DNA from: Mesorhizobium huakuii
Lineage (GTDB): Bacteria > Pseudomonadota > Alphaproteobacteria > Rhizobiales > Rhizobiaceae
Assembly: GCF_014189455.1 (NCBI RefSeq)
Contig: NZ_CP050296.1
Coordinates: 3,034,001 to 3,098,000 of the forward strand
Direction of reading: 5' to 3'
Length of the DNA stretch: 64,000 nt
Position 1 is the first letter of the stretch, and every line of letters begins with the position of its first letter. Positions 18,742 to 28,567 of the stretch are shown here, piece by piece. The position numbers were made by a program, and so were the translations under genes. Under the pieces are notes generated by a model. That model was not told the DNA's origin, did not search any database, and saw nothing but the letters and a program-made list of their open reading frames with translations.

Positions 18742-20002
18742 ATGACAACGAAACTACTGACGGCACTGCTTCTGGGCACCAGCATTCTCGGCTCGGCCGG
18801 GATGGCTTCTGCCGCGGACGTAACGCTCAACATCGAAAGCTGGCGCGGCGACGACCTGTCCATCTGGAAGGACAAGCTGATCCCGGCTTTCGAAGCCAAG
18901 AACCCCGGCATCAAGGTGGTGTTCGCACCCTCGGCGCCGACCGAATATGACGCCGCACTCGGTGCCAAGCTCGCCGCTGGCTCGGCGGGCGACCTGATCA
19001 CCTGCCGCCCGTTCGACAAGTCGCTTGAACTCTACAAGAAGGGCAACCTCGCCGACCTCCTCGGCGCTGCCCGGCATGGAGAACTTCTCGCCGGTCGCCA
19101 AGTCCGCCTGGCAGACCGACGACGGCAAGGCGAGCTTCTGCGTGCCGATGGCCTCCGTCATCCACGGCTTCATCTACAACAAGGACGCCTTCGACAAGCT
19201 CGGCATCAAGGTGCCGACGACCCGTGACGAGTTCTTCGCCGCGCTCGACAAGATCAAGGCCGACGGCACCTACATCCCGATGGCCATGGGCACCAAGGAT
19301 CTTTGGGAAGCCGCGACCATGGGCTACCAGAACATCGGCCCCAACTACTGGAAGGGCGAGGACGGCCGCGCGGCGCTGATCAAGGGTGATCAGAAGCTGA
19401 CCGACAAGGACTGGGTCGCTCCCTATGAGGAACTGGCCAAGTGGAAGCCGTATCTCGGCGACGGTTTTGAAGCCCAGACCTATCCGGACAGCCAGAACCT
19501 GTTCACGCTCGGCCGCGCCGCAATCTATCCGGCCGGCTCGTGGGAAATCGGCCTGTTCAACACCCAGGCGCAGTTCAAGATGGGCGCCTTCCCGCCGCCG
19601 GTCGAGAAGGCCGGCGACACCTGCTACATCTCCGACCATACCGATATCGGCATGGGCCTGAATGCAGCATCGAAGAACGCCGACGCCGCCAAGACCTTCC
19701 TGTCCTGGGTGGCCTCGCCGGACTTCGCCACCATCTACGCCAACGCGCTGCCGGGCTTCTTCAGCCTGAACTCCGCGCCGGTGAAGATGGCAGACCCGCT
19801 GGCGCAGGAATTCGTCTCCTGGCGCGGCAAGTGCAAGTCGACGATCCGTTCGACCTACCAGATCCTGTCGCGCGGCACGCCGAACCTCGAAAACGAGACG
19901 TGGGTTGAATCGGCCAACGTCATCAACGGCACCGACACGCCGGAAGCCGCGGCCAAGAAGCTGCAGACCGGTCTCGACAGCTGGTACAAGCCGGCGAAGT
20001 AA
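18742..20002 (+). pseudogene. sugar ABC transporter periplasmic binding protein, one-base frameshift
   Basis: Intended product about 419 residues. It has a clear signal peptide (MTTKLLTALLLGTSILGSAG...ASA) and a CUT1 extracellular-solute-binding fold (LNIESWRGDDLSIWKDKLIPAFE, PNYWKGEDGRAAL, GSWEIGLFN). After KKGNLADL the frame is lost: CTCCTCGG at about 19055-19062 has one extra C compared with CTCTCGG, which would read ADLSALPGMENFSPVAKSAW. The remainder is in the second frame to 20002. It sits between murQ and the permeases and should deliver amino sugars or their disaccharides. Conservation on both sides suggests sequencing error or very recent loss. Confidence 0.85.
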
Positions 20003-20015
20003 GAGCTCAGGCAAC

Positions 20016-20047
20016 GGAGCCGGCTGGGCGCATGCCTGGCCGGTTCC
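20016..20047 (+). terminator. intercistronic hairpin after the binding-protein gene
   Basis: GGAGCCGGCTGGGC and GCCTGGCCGGTTCC form a stem around GCAT with one or two mismatches and no T-run. A stable hairpin directly after a binding-protein gene usually attenuates or protects the mRNA so that it is expressed above the permeases. A 200-bp stretch without visible features follows. Confidence 0.5.
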
Positions 20048-20254
20048 GGATACCCTGGCTTTCAGAACAAGCCCATTCAGATAGCGATTGTCGGCACCGC
20101 CTCGCGGCCTTACCCTTGTTCGTCTTGGGGAAGGCTAGCTGATCAGTCGCAGGCCTTTGTTCTTGCCGTACCGGGCAAGGATGTCTGGGCCGTGCATCGA
20201 GGCATCATCTAGCATCGACACCCTTTGGAACCGAGAGACGGCGGGGACGAACTC

Positions 20255-21184
20255 ATGGCCGCAGAAATACGACCGAAAAGACCGTTCCGCTGGCACATCG
20301 GCATCTTCCTGGCGCCGGCCGGGCTTGTCTATACGGCGATCATGATCCTGCCACTCGCCGGCACGCTGCAGCTGTCGCTGTTCCGCAACATCGAACAGCA
20401 CCAGGTCTTCGTCGGTCTGGACAATTTCCGCACCCTGTTCGGCGATCCCAACTGGTCGGTGAATTTCTGGAATGCGCTGCGCAACAACGTCTGGTTCTTC
20501 ATCATCCACATGCTGGTGCAAAACCCGATCGGCGTCATGCTGGCCGCCCTTCTGTCCAGCCCGAGACTGAGATTCGCCGCCTTCTACCGCACGGCGATCT
20601 TCGTGCCCACCATCCTGTCCTTCGTCATCGTCGGCTTCGCCTGGAAGCTGATCCTGTCGCCGCTCTGGGGCGTGGCGCCGCATATGATGGATCTGGTCGG
20701 CCTGAAAAGCCTGTTCACACCATGGCTCGGCAAGGAACAATACGCGCTGACCGCGCTCAGCCTGATCTCGGTGTGGCAGTTCGTCGGCATCCCGATGATG
20801 CTGATCTACGCCGCCCTCCTGTCGATCCCTGAAGAGGTGATCGAAGCGGCTGAGTGTGACGGCATCACCGGCCTGTCGCAGTTCTGGAAGATCAAGCTGC
20901 CGCTGATCCTGCCGTCGATCGGCATCATCTCGATCCTCACCTTCGTCGGCAATTTCAATGCCTTCGACCTGATCTACACCGCGCAAGGGGCGCTCGCCGG
21001 GCCGAATTATTCGACCGATATTCTCGGCACCTTCCTCTACCGCGCCTTCTTCGGCTTCCAGCTGCAGGTCGGCGATCCCAATATGGGCGCGGCGATCGCC
21101 ACGATGATGTTCCTTATCATCCTCGGCGGCGTCTGCGTCTACCTCTTCCTCGTCCAGACGCGCCTGCGTCGCTACCAGTTCTGA
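20255..21184 (+). CDS. sugar ABC transporter permease (MalF/UgpA type)
   Basis: 309 residues from ATG 20255 (GCGGGGA upstream). Six membrane segments are visible, from IFLAPAGLVYTAIMILPLAG to MFLIILGGVCVYLFLVQT. The cytoplasmic EAA loop that contacts the ATPase is EEVIEAAECDGITGLSQFWKIKLPLILP (in parts, about 200-227). It forms the heterodimeric channel with the next gene, importing the sugar presented by the upstream binding protein. Confidence 0.92.
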   Translation: MAAEIRPKRPFRWHIGIFLAPAGLVYTAIMILPLAGTLQLSLFRNIEQHQVFVGLDNFRTLFGDPNWSVNFWNALRNNVWFFIIHMLVQNPIGVMLAALLSSPRLRFAAFYRTAIFVPTILSFVIVGFAWKLILSPLWGVAPHMMDLVGLKSLFTPWLGKEQYALTALSLISVWQFVGIPMMLIYAALLSIPEEVIEAAECDGITGLSQFWKIKLPLILPSIGIISILTFVGNFNAFDLIYTAQGALAGPNYSTDILGTFLYRAFFGFQLQVGDPNMGAAIATMMFLIILGGVCVYLFLVQTRLRRYQF

Positions 21185-21194
21185 GGGGCAAGAG

Positions 21195-22034
21195 ATGAGC
21201 ACCGCCACCCGTTCGCTGCCCCGCACCATCGGCGCCCACGCGATCCTGTTGACCTACACGGCGATCGCGCTGTTTCCGGTGATCCTGGTCATCATGAACT
21301 CGTTCAAGTCCCGTGCCGGCATCTTCGGCGCGCCATTGACGCCGCCGACGCCCGGGACATTCGACCTGATCGGCTACACCACCGTCATCGGCCAGGGCGA
21401 CTTCATCCACTATTTCCAGAACAGCCTCGTCGTCACCGTCGCCTCGCTGTTCTTCGTGCTGTTGTTCGGCGCTATGGCCGCCTTTGCCCTGTCGGAATAC
21501 CGTTTTCGCGGCAACACGCTGATGGGCCTCTATCTGGCGCTCGGCATCATGATCCCGATCCGGCTGGGCACCGTCGCCATCCTGCAATTGATGGTGGCGA
21601 GTGGGCTGGTCAACACGCTGACGGCGCTGATCCTGGTCTACACCGCGCAAGGCCTGCCGCTGGCCGTCTTCATCCTGTCGGAATTCATGAAGCAGGTGTC
21701 CGACGACCTGAAGAACGCCGGCCGCATCGACGGCCTGTCGGAATACACCATCTTCTTCCGGCTGGTGCTGCCGCTGGTCAGGCCATCGATGGCGACGGTC
21801 GCCGTCTTCACCATGATCCCGATCTGGAACGATCTGTGGTTCCCGCTGATCCTGGCGCCGTCGGAAGAAACCAAGACGGTGACGCTCGGCGCGCAGCTCT
21901 TCCTCGGCCAGTTCGTCACCAACTGGAACGCCATCCTGGCAGCACTGTCGCTGGCGATCATGCCGGTGCTGATCCTCTACGTCATCTTCTCGCGGCAACT
22001 GATCCGCGGCATTACTTCCGGAGCCGTCAAGTGA
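21195..22034 (+). CDS. sugar ABC transporter permease (MalG/UgpE type)
   Basis: 279 residues, starting 10 bp after the first permease with GAGGGGCAAGAG as ribosome site. Six membrane helices (LLTYTAIALFPVILVIMNSF, SLFFVLLFGAMAAFALSEY and others) and a carboxy-proximal EAA loop (DLKNAGRIDGLSEYTIFFRLVLPL) mark it as a CUT1 inner-membrane permease. Its stop overlaps the GTG start of the next gene, so the two are translationally coupled. Confidence 0.92.
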   Translation: MSTATRSLPRTIGAHAILLTYTAIALFPVILVIMNSFKSRAGIFGAPLTPPTPGTFDLIGYTTVIGQGDFIHYFQNSLVVTVASLFFVLLFGAMAAFALSEYRFRGNTLMGLYLALGIMIPIRLGTVAILQLMVASGLVNTLTALILVYTAQGLPLAVFILSEFMKQVSDDLKNAGRIDGLSEYTIFFRLVLPLVRPSMATVAVFTMIPIWNDLWFPLILAPSEETKTVTLGAQLFLGQFVTNWNAILAALSLAIMPVLILYVIFSRQLIRGITSGAVK

Positions 22035-23093
22035 GTTCGCAGACCCCCTCTTCGTGTCGTCGTCGCCGGGCTCGGCAATATGGGCCGCAGCCATGCGCTG
22101 GCCTATCACGCCAATCCGGGCTTCGAGATCGCAGCCCTCATCAACCGCTCCGACGTGCCGCTGCCGGAAGGCCTGTCGGGCTATGGCATCAGGCGGTCCT
22201 TCGATGAGGTGCTGCGCGACGAAAAACCCGATGTCGCCTGCATCGCCACCTATTCCGACAGCCATGCCGACTATGCGGTCAAGGCGTTCGAGGCCGGCTG
22301 CCATGTCTTTGTCGAAAAGCCGCTGGCAACGACCGTAGCCGACGCCGAGCGCGTCGTCGCGGCGGCCAAGGCCAATGGCAAGAAACTGGTGATCGGCTAC
22401 ATCCTGCGCCATCACCCCTCCTGGATCAGGCTGATCGCCGAGGCGCGCAAACTCGGCGGCCCCTACGTCTTCCGCATGAATCTCAACCAGCAATCCTCGG
22501 GCCACACCTGGGAGACGCACAAGCAGCTGATGCAGACGACCTCGCCGATCGTCGACTGCGGTGTCCACTATCTCGACGTCATGCTGCAGATCACCGACTC
22601 CAGGCCGGTCGAGGTGCGCGGGATGGGGCTGCGGCTGACCGACGAGGTCGCGCCAACGATGTACAATTACGGCCATCTGCAGGTGCTGTTCGATGACGGC
22701 TCCGTCGGCTGGTACGAAGCCGGCTGGGGTCCGATGATTTCCGAAACCGCCTTCTTCGTGAAGGACGTGATCTCGCCGAATGGCTGCGTGTCGATCGTCA
22801 TGAAAGAGGGCGTGAAATCGGATGACATCGACACCCACACCAAGACCTCGACCATCCGCCTGCACAGCGCGGCGACCGGCCCGGACGGCAAATTCGTCAA
22901 GCAAGATGAAATGCTGTCGATGGCAGGCGAACCCGGCCATCAGGACCTCTGCGATCTCGAACAGGCCTTCGTGCTGAAGGCGATCCGCGAGGATCTGGAT
23001 CTCACCAAACACATGGACGACGCGGTCAAGTCGCTCGCCGTCTGCCTCGCAGCCGACGAGAGCGTGCGCAGCGGCGCAGCCGTCAAACTCTAA
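22031..23093 (+). pseudogene. Gfo/Idh/MocA-family oxidoreductase, frameshift in the first 20 codons
   Basis: The body (from 22080) reads LG..MGRSHALAYHANPG, VACIATYSDSHADYAVKAFEAGCHVFVEKPLATTV (in parts) and VDCGVHYLDVML, a standard NAD(P)-dependent sugar dehydrogenase/dehydratase. The expected start is GTG 22031, overlapping the permease stop, reading VSSQTPLRVVVAGLGNMG. That needs ACCCCT, but the sequence at about 22043-22049 has ACCCCCT, one C too many. Without the extra base the gene is complete at about 353 residues with the N-terminal Rossmann glycines. It probably modifies an imported amino sugar. Confidence 0.82.
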
Positions 23094-23109
23094 CGACAGG
23101 AACGAAGCC

Positions 23110-24108
23110 GTGGGCTCGCTGAAGATTGAGAATGTTAAGAAGGCCTTTGGGCCGGTCGAGGTGCTGAAGGGCATCAACCTCGAAGTGAACGATGGCGAAT
23201 TCGTCGTCTTCGTTGGCCCTTCCGGCTGCGGCAAGTCGACCTTGCTCAGGGTCATTGCCGGCCTGGAGGATTCGACCTCGGGCCGGGTGGTCATCGACGG
23301 CGCGGATGTCTCCGCCACGCCGCCGGCCAAGCGCGGCATCGCCATGGTGTTCCAGACCTATGCGCTCTACCCGCATCTGACGGTGAAGAACAATATGGGC
23401 CTCGGCCTGAAGCAGGCCGGCACGCCCGCCCCAGAGATCGACCGACGCATCGGTATCGCCTCCTCGATGCTGTCGCTGGAGCCATATCTCGAAAGGCGGC
23501 CGGCCGAACTTTCCGGCGGCCAGCGCCAGCGCGTCGCCATTGGCCGCGCCGTGGTGCGCGAGCCAAAACTGTTCCTGTTCGACGAGCCGCTGTCGAACCT
23601 TGACGCCGCACTGCGCGTCAACACCCGGCTGGAGATCGCGCAGCTGCACCGCCGGCTGAAGGCAACGATGATCTACGTCACCCACGACCAGGTCGAGGCG
23701 ATGACGCTGGCCGACAAGATCGTCGTGCTGAATGCCGGCCGCATCGAGCAGATTGGCGGCCCGATGGAGCTCTACAATGCGCCGGCAAACGAGTTCGTCG
23801 CCGGCTTCATCGGCTCGCCGAAGATGAATTTCATCGACGGCGCCAGGCTCGGCGAGACGGCCAAGACCATCGGCGTGCGGCCCGAGCATCTGACGGTCGA
23901 CACGAAATCCGGCAGCTGGAAGGGCACCGTGGTGCATGCCGAGCATCTCGGCGCCGACACCAACCTTTACCTCGACTGCGAGAAGGCCGGGCTGATCACG
24001 GTGCGAATTTTTGGCGTCTATGACGCCGAGCCCGGCGCGACGCTCTATGCGACGCCGGATCCGGCGAAGACCTATCGGTTTGGCGCGGATGGGAAGGTGC
24101 TGAAGTAG
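23110..24108 (+). CDS. sugar ABC transporter ATP-binding protein (MalK/UgpC type)
   Basis: 332 residues from GTG 23110, 16 bp after the oxidoreductase. Walker [10 protein letters not shown] (about 37-45), Q-loop [12 protein letters not shown], signature [14 protein letters not shown] (about 136-149), Walker [14 protein letters not shown] and H-loop YVTHDQVEA are all intact. A C-terminal TOBE/MalK-like domain (VRPEHLTVD...) ends the protein. It energises the amino-sugar transporter and closes the rightward operon, which is followed by a palindromic repeat that may terminate transcription. Confidence 0.94.
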   Translation: MGSLKIENVKKAFGPVEVLKGINLEVNDGEFVVFVGPSGCGKSTLLRVIAGLEDSTSGRVVIDGADVSATPPAKRGIAMVFQTYALYPHLTVKNNMGLGLKQAGTPAPEIDRRIGIASSMLSLEPYLERRPAELSGGQRQRVAIGRAVVREPKLFLFDEPLSNLDAALRVNTRLEIAQLHRRLKATMIYVTHDQVEAMTLADKIVVLNAGRIEQIGGPMELYNAPANEFVAGFIGSPKMNFIDGARLGETAKTIGVRPEHLTVDTKSGSWKGTVVHAEHLGADTNLYLDCEKAGLITVRIFGVYDAEPGATLYATPDPAKTYRFGADGKVLK

Positions 24109-24123
24109 CGCGGCACCAACGCT

Positions 24124-24318
24124 TCTTCCCTTCTCCCCTTGTGGGAGAAGGTGGATCGGCGCGCAGCGCCGAGACGGATGAGGGGTGTTCCAGCGGAGTG
24201 AGGCGTGAAAAGATCGAAGGATTATAAGCGCTTACTTCCGCAAAGCAGAGATCCTTCGCGCACCCCTCATCCGACCTCGCTTCGCGAGGCCACCTTCTCC
24301 CACAGGGGGAGAAGGTAA
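24124..24318. repeat. large palindromic intergenic element
   Basis: The left arm CTTCTCCCCTTGTGGGAGAA followed by GGTGGATCGG...GACGGATGAGGGGTG is mirrored by CACCCCTCATCCGACCTCGC and GAGGCCACCTTCTCCC...GGGGGAGAAGG. Each arm also contains its own small hairpin (TTCTCCC..GGGAGAA). It could fold into a cruciform mRNA end and act as a transcription stop between convergent genes. Such elements recur in rhizobial genomes; the exact family name is not assigned. Confidence 0.75.
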
Positions 24319-24328
24319 GAGCTGCCGC

Positions 24329-25174
24329 CTACAAATCCGCCTTGAACGTCTGCTTCTGCTGGCCCAGGCCCTCGATGCCCAGTTCCACCACATCGCCAGC
24401 CTTCAAAAACACCGGCGGCTTCATGCCGAGGCCGACGCCGGGCGGCGTGCCTGTCGAAATAATGTCGCCGGGATGCAGCGACATGAACTGGCTGAGATAG
24501 GAAACCAGATATTTCACGCCATAGACCATGGTTTTGGTCGAGCCGTTCTGCATGGTCTTGCCGTTGACGGTCAGCCACATTTTGAGGTTCTGCGGGTCGG
24601 CGACCTCATCCTTGGTCACCAGCCACGGGCCGGTCGGGCCGAACGTGTCACAGCTCTTGCCCTTGGTCCACTGGCCCTGGCGCTCGGCCTGGAAGGCGCG
24701 CTCGGACACGTCATGGGCGACGGCATAGCCGGCGACATAGTCGAGCGCGTCGGCTTCACTGACATATTTTGCCGTCTTGCCGATCACCACGGCGAGTTCG
24801 ACTTCCCAGTCGGTCTTTTCAGAACCGCGCGGGATCAGCACGTCGTCATCCGGGCCGACAATGGCCGAGCTTGCCTTCATGAAGATGATCGGTTCCGGCG
24901 GCACGGTGGCGCCGGTTTCGGCGGCGTGGTCGGAATAGTTGAGACCGATGCAGATGAACTTGCCGGTGCCGGCGACGCAGGCGCCGAGGCGAGGCTTGCC
25001 GGAAACCACAGGCAGCGACTTCGGATCAAGCTTGCCCAGCATCTCCAGCGAGGCCGGATGAAGCGTGGTGCCGGCAATGTCGGCGACATGGGCGGAGAGA
25101 TCGCGGATCGTTCCATCCGCATCGAGCAGGCCGGGACGTTCGCTCCCGGCTTCGCCATAGCGCAGCAGTTTCAT
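24329..25174 (-). CDS. fumarylacetoacetate hydrolase-family enzyme (2,4-diketo-3-deoxy-sugar-acid hydrolase candidate)
   Basis: 281 residues with the FAH C-terminal fold. Metal ligands lie in DWEVELAVVIGK (the ExE...D pattern with GLNYSDHAAETG upstream, about 72-83), and the end TGTPPGVGLGMKPPVFLKAGD is typical. The following gene in the operon is an SDR dehydrogenase. FAH plus SDR pairs are known in the non-phosphorylated L-fucose/L-rhamnose pathways, where the SDR oxidises 2-keto-3-deoxy acids and the FAH enzyme hydrolyses the diketo product. That assignment is inferred. Other options are an oxaloacetate tautomerase or decarboxylase of the same family. Confidence 0.8.
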   Translation of the reverse strand: MKLLRYGEAGSERPGLLDADGTIRDLSAHVADIAGTTLHPASLEMLGKLDPKSLPVVSGKPRLGACVAGTGKFICIGLNYSDHAAETGATVPPEPIIFMKASSAIVGPDDDVLIPRGSEKTDWEVELAVVIGKTAKYVSEADALDYVAGYAVAHDVSERAFQAERQGQWTKGKSCDTFGPTGPWLVTKDEVADPQNLKMWLTVNGKTMQNGSTKTMVYGVKYLVSYLSQFMSLHPGDIISTGTPPGVGLGMKPPVFLKAGDVVELGIEGLGQQKQTFKADL

Positions 25175-25199
25175 AGAATCTCTCCTCAGTCAGATTGGT

Positions 25200-25931
25200 T
25201 CAGATCGACCAGCCGCCGTCGATATTATAGGCCTGTCCGGACGTATAGGTGGCGCCGGCCAGATAGACGGCGAGATCGGCGATTTCCTCAGGCGTGCCGA
25301 GCCGGCCCATCGGCTGGCGGGCGATGAAGGCGGCGCGGGCGGCCTCATAGTCGCCTTGCGCGTGCATGCGGTCCTGCAGCGACGGGCTCTCGACCGTGCC
25401 CGGGCAGATGGCGTTGCAGCGTATGCCCTTGCTGACATAGTCGGCGGCAATCGCCTTGGTCAGGCCGATGACCGCGGCCTTGGTGACGCCATAGGCGAAG
25501 CGGTTCGGCACGCCTTTGCCGGCGCCGGCGACCGAAGACATGTTGATGATCGATCCATCGCCGCGCTCCAGCATGCCGGGCAGCACCGCACGTATGGTGC
25601 GGATCATGGCGCGGACATTGAGGTTGAAGGCGAAATCGAGATCGCCATCCTTCATCTCGAGGATCGAGCCGGAATGGACGAAGCCGGCGCAGTTGAACAG
25701 CACGTCGACGCGGCCGATCTCGGCGAAGGCGGCGTTCACGGCCTCGTCGTTCAACACATCGAGCTTGCGGGTCTTGATCCCTGGCGTCTTGGCGAGTTCG
25801 GCGAGAAGCGTCTCGTTGATATCGGTGGCGTGGACGGTGGCCCCAGTCTTGGCGAAGGCCAGCGCGCTCGCCTTGCCGATGCCTTGCGCCGCTGCCGTGA
25901 TGACAACGACCTTGCCTGCCAGATCCGCCAT
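25200..25931 (-). CDS. short-chain dehydrogenase/reductase resembling human BDH2 (DHRS6)
   Basis: 243 residues. The NAD-binding motif TAAAQGIGKASALAF (about 12-26) is followed by ATDIN (NAD-preferring Asp). The catalytic set is Ser in NMSSVAGAG, then Tyr and Lys in YGVTKAAVIGLTK (about 145-157), and the end GQAYNIDGGWS is typical. The wording of several segments (LDVLNDEAV, FNCAGFVHSGSIL, RCNAICPGTVESPSLQ) closely matches BDH2-type enzymes. It is upstream of, and cotranscribed with, the FAH hydrolase (25-bp gap), so a sugar-acid or 3-hydroxy-acid dehydrogenase role is most likely. Confidence 0.85.
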   Translation of the reverse strand: MADLAGKVVVITAAAQGIGKASALAFAKTGATVHATDINETLLAELAKTPGIKTRKLDVLNDEAVNAAFAEIGRVDVLFNCAGFVHSGSILEMKDGDLDFAFNLNVRAMIRTIRAVLPGMLERGDGSIINMSSVAGAGKGVPNRFAYGVTKAAVIGLTKAIAADYVSKGIRCNAICPGTVESPSLQDRMHAQGDYEAARAAFIARQPMGRLGTPEEIADLAVYLAGATYTSGQAYNIDGGWSI

Positions 25932-26118
25932 GTTTTTCCTCGTCAGCTTGGGTCAACTGCCTTTATCGGCGGCCGGCGAAGGCGTCATGTGCCAGTCAGG
26001 CTCGATTGTGCGGCCTGTGTCGCAGCCAGTTCACTGATAAAGATGTTTTTTCTCGTTAAAGAACATGCGTTCGGGCGTCAAGCCCGAACACGATCACCAT
26101 TGCGACAGCCCTGAAATG

Positions 26119-28491
26119 TCAGTCGCCGTAAGGCACCCAGACATTCTTCACCTCGATGGCGCGGCGCAGGAAGGCATCGCCAGCCGCCTCGTCGGACGCC
26201 CAGTCGAGGCTGCGGCCATTGCCGCTCCAGACGCGCTTGAGGTTGCCGATGGACTCGGCTTCCGCCTTGGCGCAGGTCTCGGCATCGGCGAACACCCAGA
26301 GCCCGTCGACATCGTCATGCTTGGCCAGCACGCCGGCAAGCTCTGCCGTGCGGCCGGTGACAATGTTGATGGCGCCGGCCGGAACGTCGGAATATTCGAT
26401 CACCTGATAGAGATCGGTGGCGAGCAGCGGATAACGCTCGGACGGCACCGCGACCACCGTGTTGCCCATGGCCAGCGCCGGCGCAATGAGCGAGATCAGG
26501 CCAAGCAGCGGCGAGGCGTCGGGTGCGACGATGCCGACGACCCCGACCGGCTCGTGCAGCGCCAGCGTCACCGCACGCGCCGGCGGCTGGTGCACGCGGC
26601 CCTCGAACTTGTCGGCAAGGCCGGCATAGAGGAACAGCCGTTCGATCGTTTGGTCGACTTCTTCCCGCGCGGCCTTGGGCGCAGCGCCGGTCAGCTCGGT
26701 CAGGCGGGTGGCGAATTCACTCGCGCGGCCGGAAAGGTTCTCGGCCAGATAGTAGAGCACCTGGGACCGGTTGTAGGCGGTCGCTTCCGGCCAGGCCTTG
26801 CAGGCGCGGGCGGCCGAAACAGCATCACGGATGTCCTTGCGGCTGCCAAAGCCGACTTCGCCGGCGAGCTTGCCCTTGGCTGTTGCGACCGCCAGCGAAT
26901 AATTGCCGTCCGGCCGCACCTGCTTGCCGCCGATGAACAGTTTTGCGGTGCGGTCGATGGCCGCGCCGTCAGCCTGCTCGACAGGTTGCGCCGAAACCAC
27001 CGCCGGCTTGATGACCGGGCCGAGCGGCAGCTTTGCCGTGAGATATTCGAACATGCCCTCGCGCCCGCCCTCGCGCCCGAAGCCGCTTTCGCGGTAGCCG
27101 CCAAAACCGCAGGCGGCGTCGAACATGTTGGTGCCGTTGACCCAGACGACACCGGCCTTCAACTGCGGCGCGACATGCAGAGCGAGGTTGATATTCTCGC
27201 TCCACACGCTCGCCGCAAGGCCGTAGCGCGTGTTGTTGGCAAGCTCGATCGCTTCCTCGGTGTTGCGGAAGGTCATGGTCGCCAGAACGGGGCCAAAGAC
27301 TTCCTCTTGCGCCAGAATGTTAGCCGGCGAAACACCGGTGGCGAGCGTCGGCAGATGGTAGTAGCCGGAAGACGGCAGCGCCGCATCCGGCTGCCAGCAG
27401 ACGGCGCCCTGCTTCGCGCCCTCGGCGACCAGGCCCTTGACTCGGTCGAGCTGTGTGATGTCGACCAGCGGGCCGATATCGGTGTTCTTGTCGAGCGGGC
27501 TGCCGACGCGCAGCCGGCTCATACGCGTCTTGACCTTGGCGATCAAGGCTTCGGCAATGCCTTCCTGCACCAAGAGCCGCGAGCCGGCGCAGCAGACCTG
27601 GCCCTGGTTGAACCAGATGCCGTCGACCAGGCCTTCGACTGCGCTGTCGAGATCGGCATCCTCGAAGACGATGAAGGCCGACTTGCCGCCGAGTTCCAGC
27701 GACAATTTCTTGCCCGAGCCGGCGGTGGCCTTGCGGATGATCTTGCCGACTTCCGAAGAGCCGGTGAAGGCAATCTTCTGGATACCGGCATGGTTGACGA
27801 TGGCAGCGCCCGCTTCCGGTCCGCCGTGGACAATGTTGACGACGCCCTTCGGCACGCCCGCGCGTTCGCAGATCTCGGCGAACAGGATGGCGGTCAGCGG
27901 CGTGAATTCGGCCGGTTTCAGCACCACCGTGCAGCCGGCGGCCAGTGCCGGCGCGATCTTCCAGGCCAGCATCAGCAGCGGGAAATTCCACGGGATGATC
28001 TGGCCGACGACGCCGACGCCCTTGTGCCCGGGAAAATCCTTGTCCAGCGCCTGCGCCCAGCCGGCATGATGGATGAAATGGCGGATCGCCAGGGGCACGT
28101 CGATGTCGCGGCTTTCGCGGATCGGCTTGCCATTGTCGATTGTCTCAAGCACGGCGAACAGGCGCTGATGCCGCTGCATGGCGCGGCCGATCGCGTAGAG
28201 CACTTTTGCTCTGGTGTAGTCTGAACTGGCGCTCCATTTCGGCAGCGCCTTGGTGGCGGCCGCAACCGCTGCGTCGATATCGGCCGCACTGGCGTCGGAC
28301 ACCTTGGCCAGCAGCTTGCCGGAAGACGGCTCGCTGGTGTCGAAGGTCTTGCCGCCGCTCGCGGCTTTCCAGCCGCCGTCGATGAACAGTGCCTTGCCGA
28401 AATCGCGTGCGGCGAGCCACGCATCGGCCTCGTTGCGGGCTTCCGGCGCCGGGCCGTACTCCATGGCGTGATAGCGGTCGAGAATATTCAT
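26119..28491 (-). CDS. two-domain aldehyde dehydrogenase (ALDH16-like)
   Basis: 790 residues, far longer than a normal aldehyde dehydrogenase (about 500). Residues 1-490 form a complete domain with IPWNFPLLMLAWKIAPAL, FTGSSEVGKII, LELGGKSAFIVFEDADL and the catalytic cysteine in NQGQVCCAGSRLLVQ. Residues 510-790 form a second, degenerate domain (FIGGKQVRPDGNYSLAVA, VGIVAPDASPLLGLISLIAP) without the cysteine motif. This is the architecture of bacterial ALDH16. The neighbouring deoC gene, transcribed in the same direction upstream, yields acetaldehyde, which this enzyme may oxidise. The pairing with deoC supports deoxyribose catabolism. Confidence 0.87.
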   Translation of the reverse strand: MNILDRYHAMEYGPAPEARNEADAWLAARDFGKALFIDGGWKAASGGKTFDTSEPSSGKLLAKVSDASAADIDAAVAAATKALPKWSASSDYTRAKVLYAIGRAMQRHQRLFAVLETIDNGKPIRESRDIDVPLAIRHFIHHAGWAQALDKDFPGHKGVGVVGQIIPWNFPLLMLAWKIAPALAAGCTVVLKPAEFTPLTAILFAEICERAGVPKGVVNIVHGGPEAGAAIVNHAGIQKIAFTGSSEVGKIIRKATAGSGKKLSLELGGKSAFIVFEDADLDSAVEGLVDGIWFNQGQVCCAGSRLLVQEGIAEALIAKVKTRMSRLRVGSPLDKNTDIGPLVDITQLDRVKGLVAEGAKQGAVCWQPDAALPSSGYYHLPTLATGVSPANILAQEEVFGPVLATMTFRNTEEAIELANNTRYGLAASVWSENINLALHVAPQLKAGVVWVNGTNMFDAACGFGGYRESGFGREGGREGMFEYLTAKLPLGPVIKPAVVSAQPVEQADGAAIDRTAKLFIGGKQVRPDGNYSLAVATAKGKLAGEVGFGSRKDIRDAVSAARACKAWPEATAYNRSQVLYYLAENLSGRASEFATRLTELTGAAPKAAREEVDQTIERLFLYAGLADKFEGRVHQPPARAVTLALHEPVGVVGIVAPDASPLLGLISLIAPALAMGNTVVAVPSERYPLLATDLYQVIEYSDVPAGAINIVTGRTAELAGVLAKHDDVDGLWVFADAETCAKAEAESIGNLKRVWSGNGRSLDWASDEAAGDAFLRRAIEVKNVWVPYGD

Positions 28492-28502
28492 AAGGTGCCT
28501 CC

Positions 28503-28560
28503 TTTACCCTCCCCCTTGTGGGGAGGGTCGATCAGCGAAGCCGATCGGGGTGGGGGTAAT
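28503..28560. repeat. short palindromic intergenic repeat between deoC and the aldehyde dehydrogenase
   Basis: TACCCTCCCCCTTGTGGGGA, GGGTCGATCAGCGAAGCCG and ATCGGGGTGGGGGTA form nested inverted repeats (TACCCTCCCCC...GGGGTGGGGGTA, and GATC.gcgaagcc.GATC). It resembles half of the longer element at 24124-24318 in style, though not in sequence. It lies inside a presumed operon and could adjust relative expression of the two genes. Confidence 0.65.
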
Positions 28561-28567
28561 TGGGTGC

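Noticed and set aside
21117..23345. 742-codon antisense frame opposite permease, oxidoreductase and ATPase genes
   Set aside because: It spans three well-supported genes and shows no recognisable fold; it is a shadow of GC-rich codons.
26065..28224. 719-codon antisense frame opposite the two-domain aldehyde dehydrogenase
   Set aside because: Same reasoning: no motifs, and it is complementary to strongly conserved enzyme segments.
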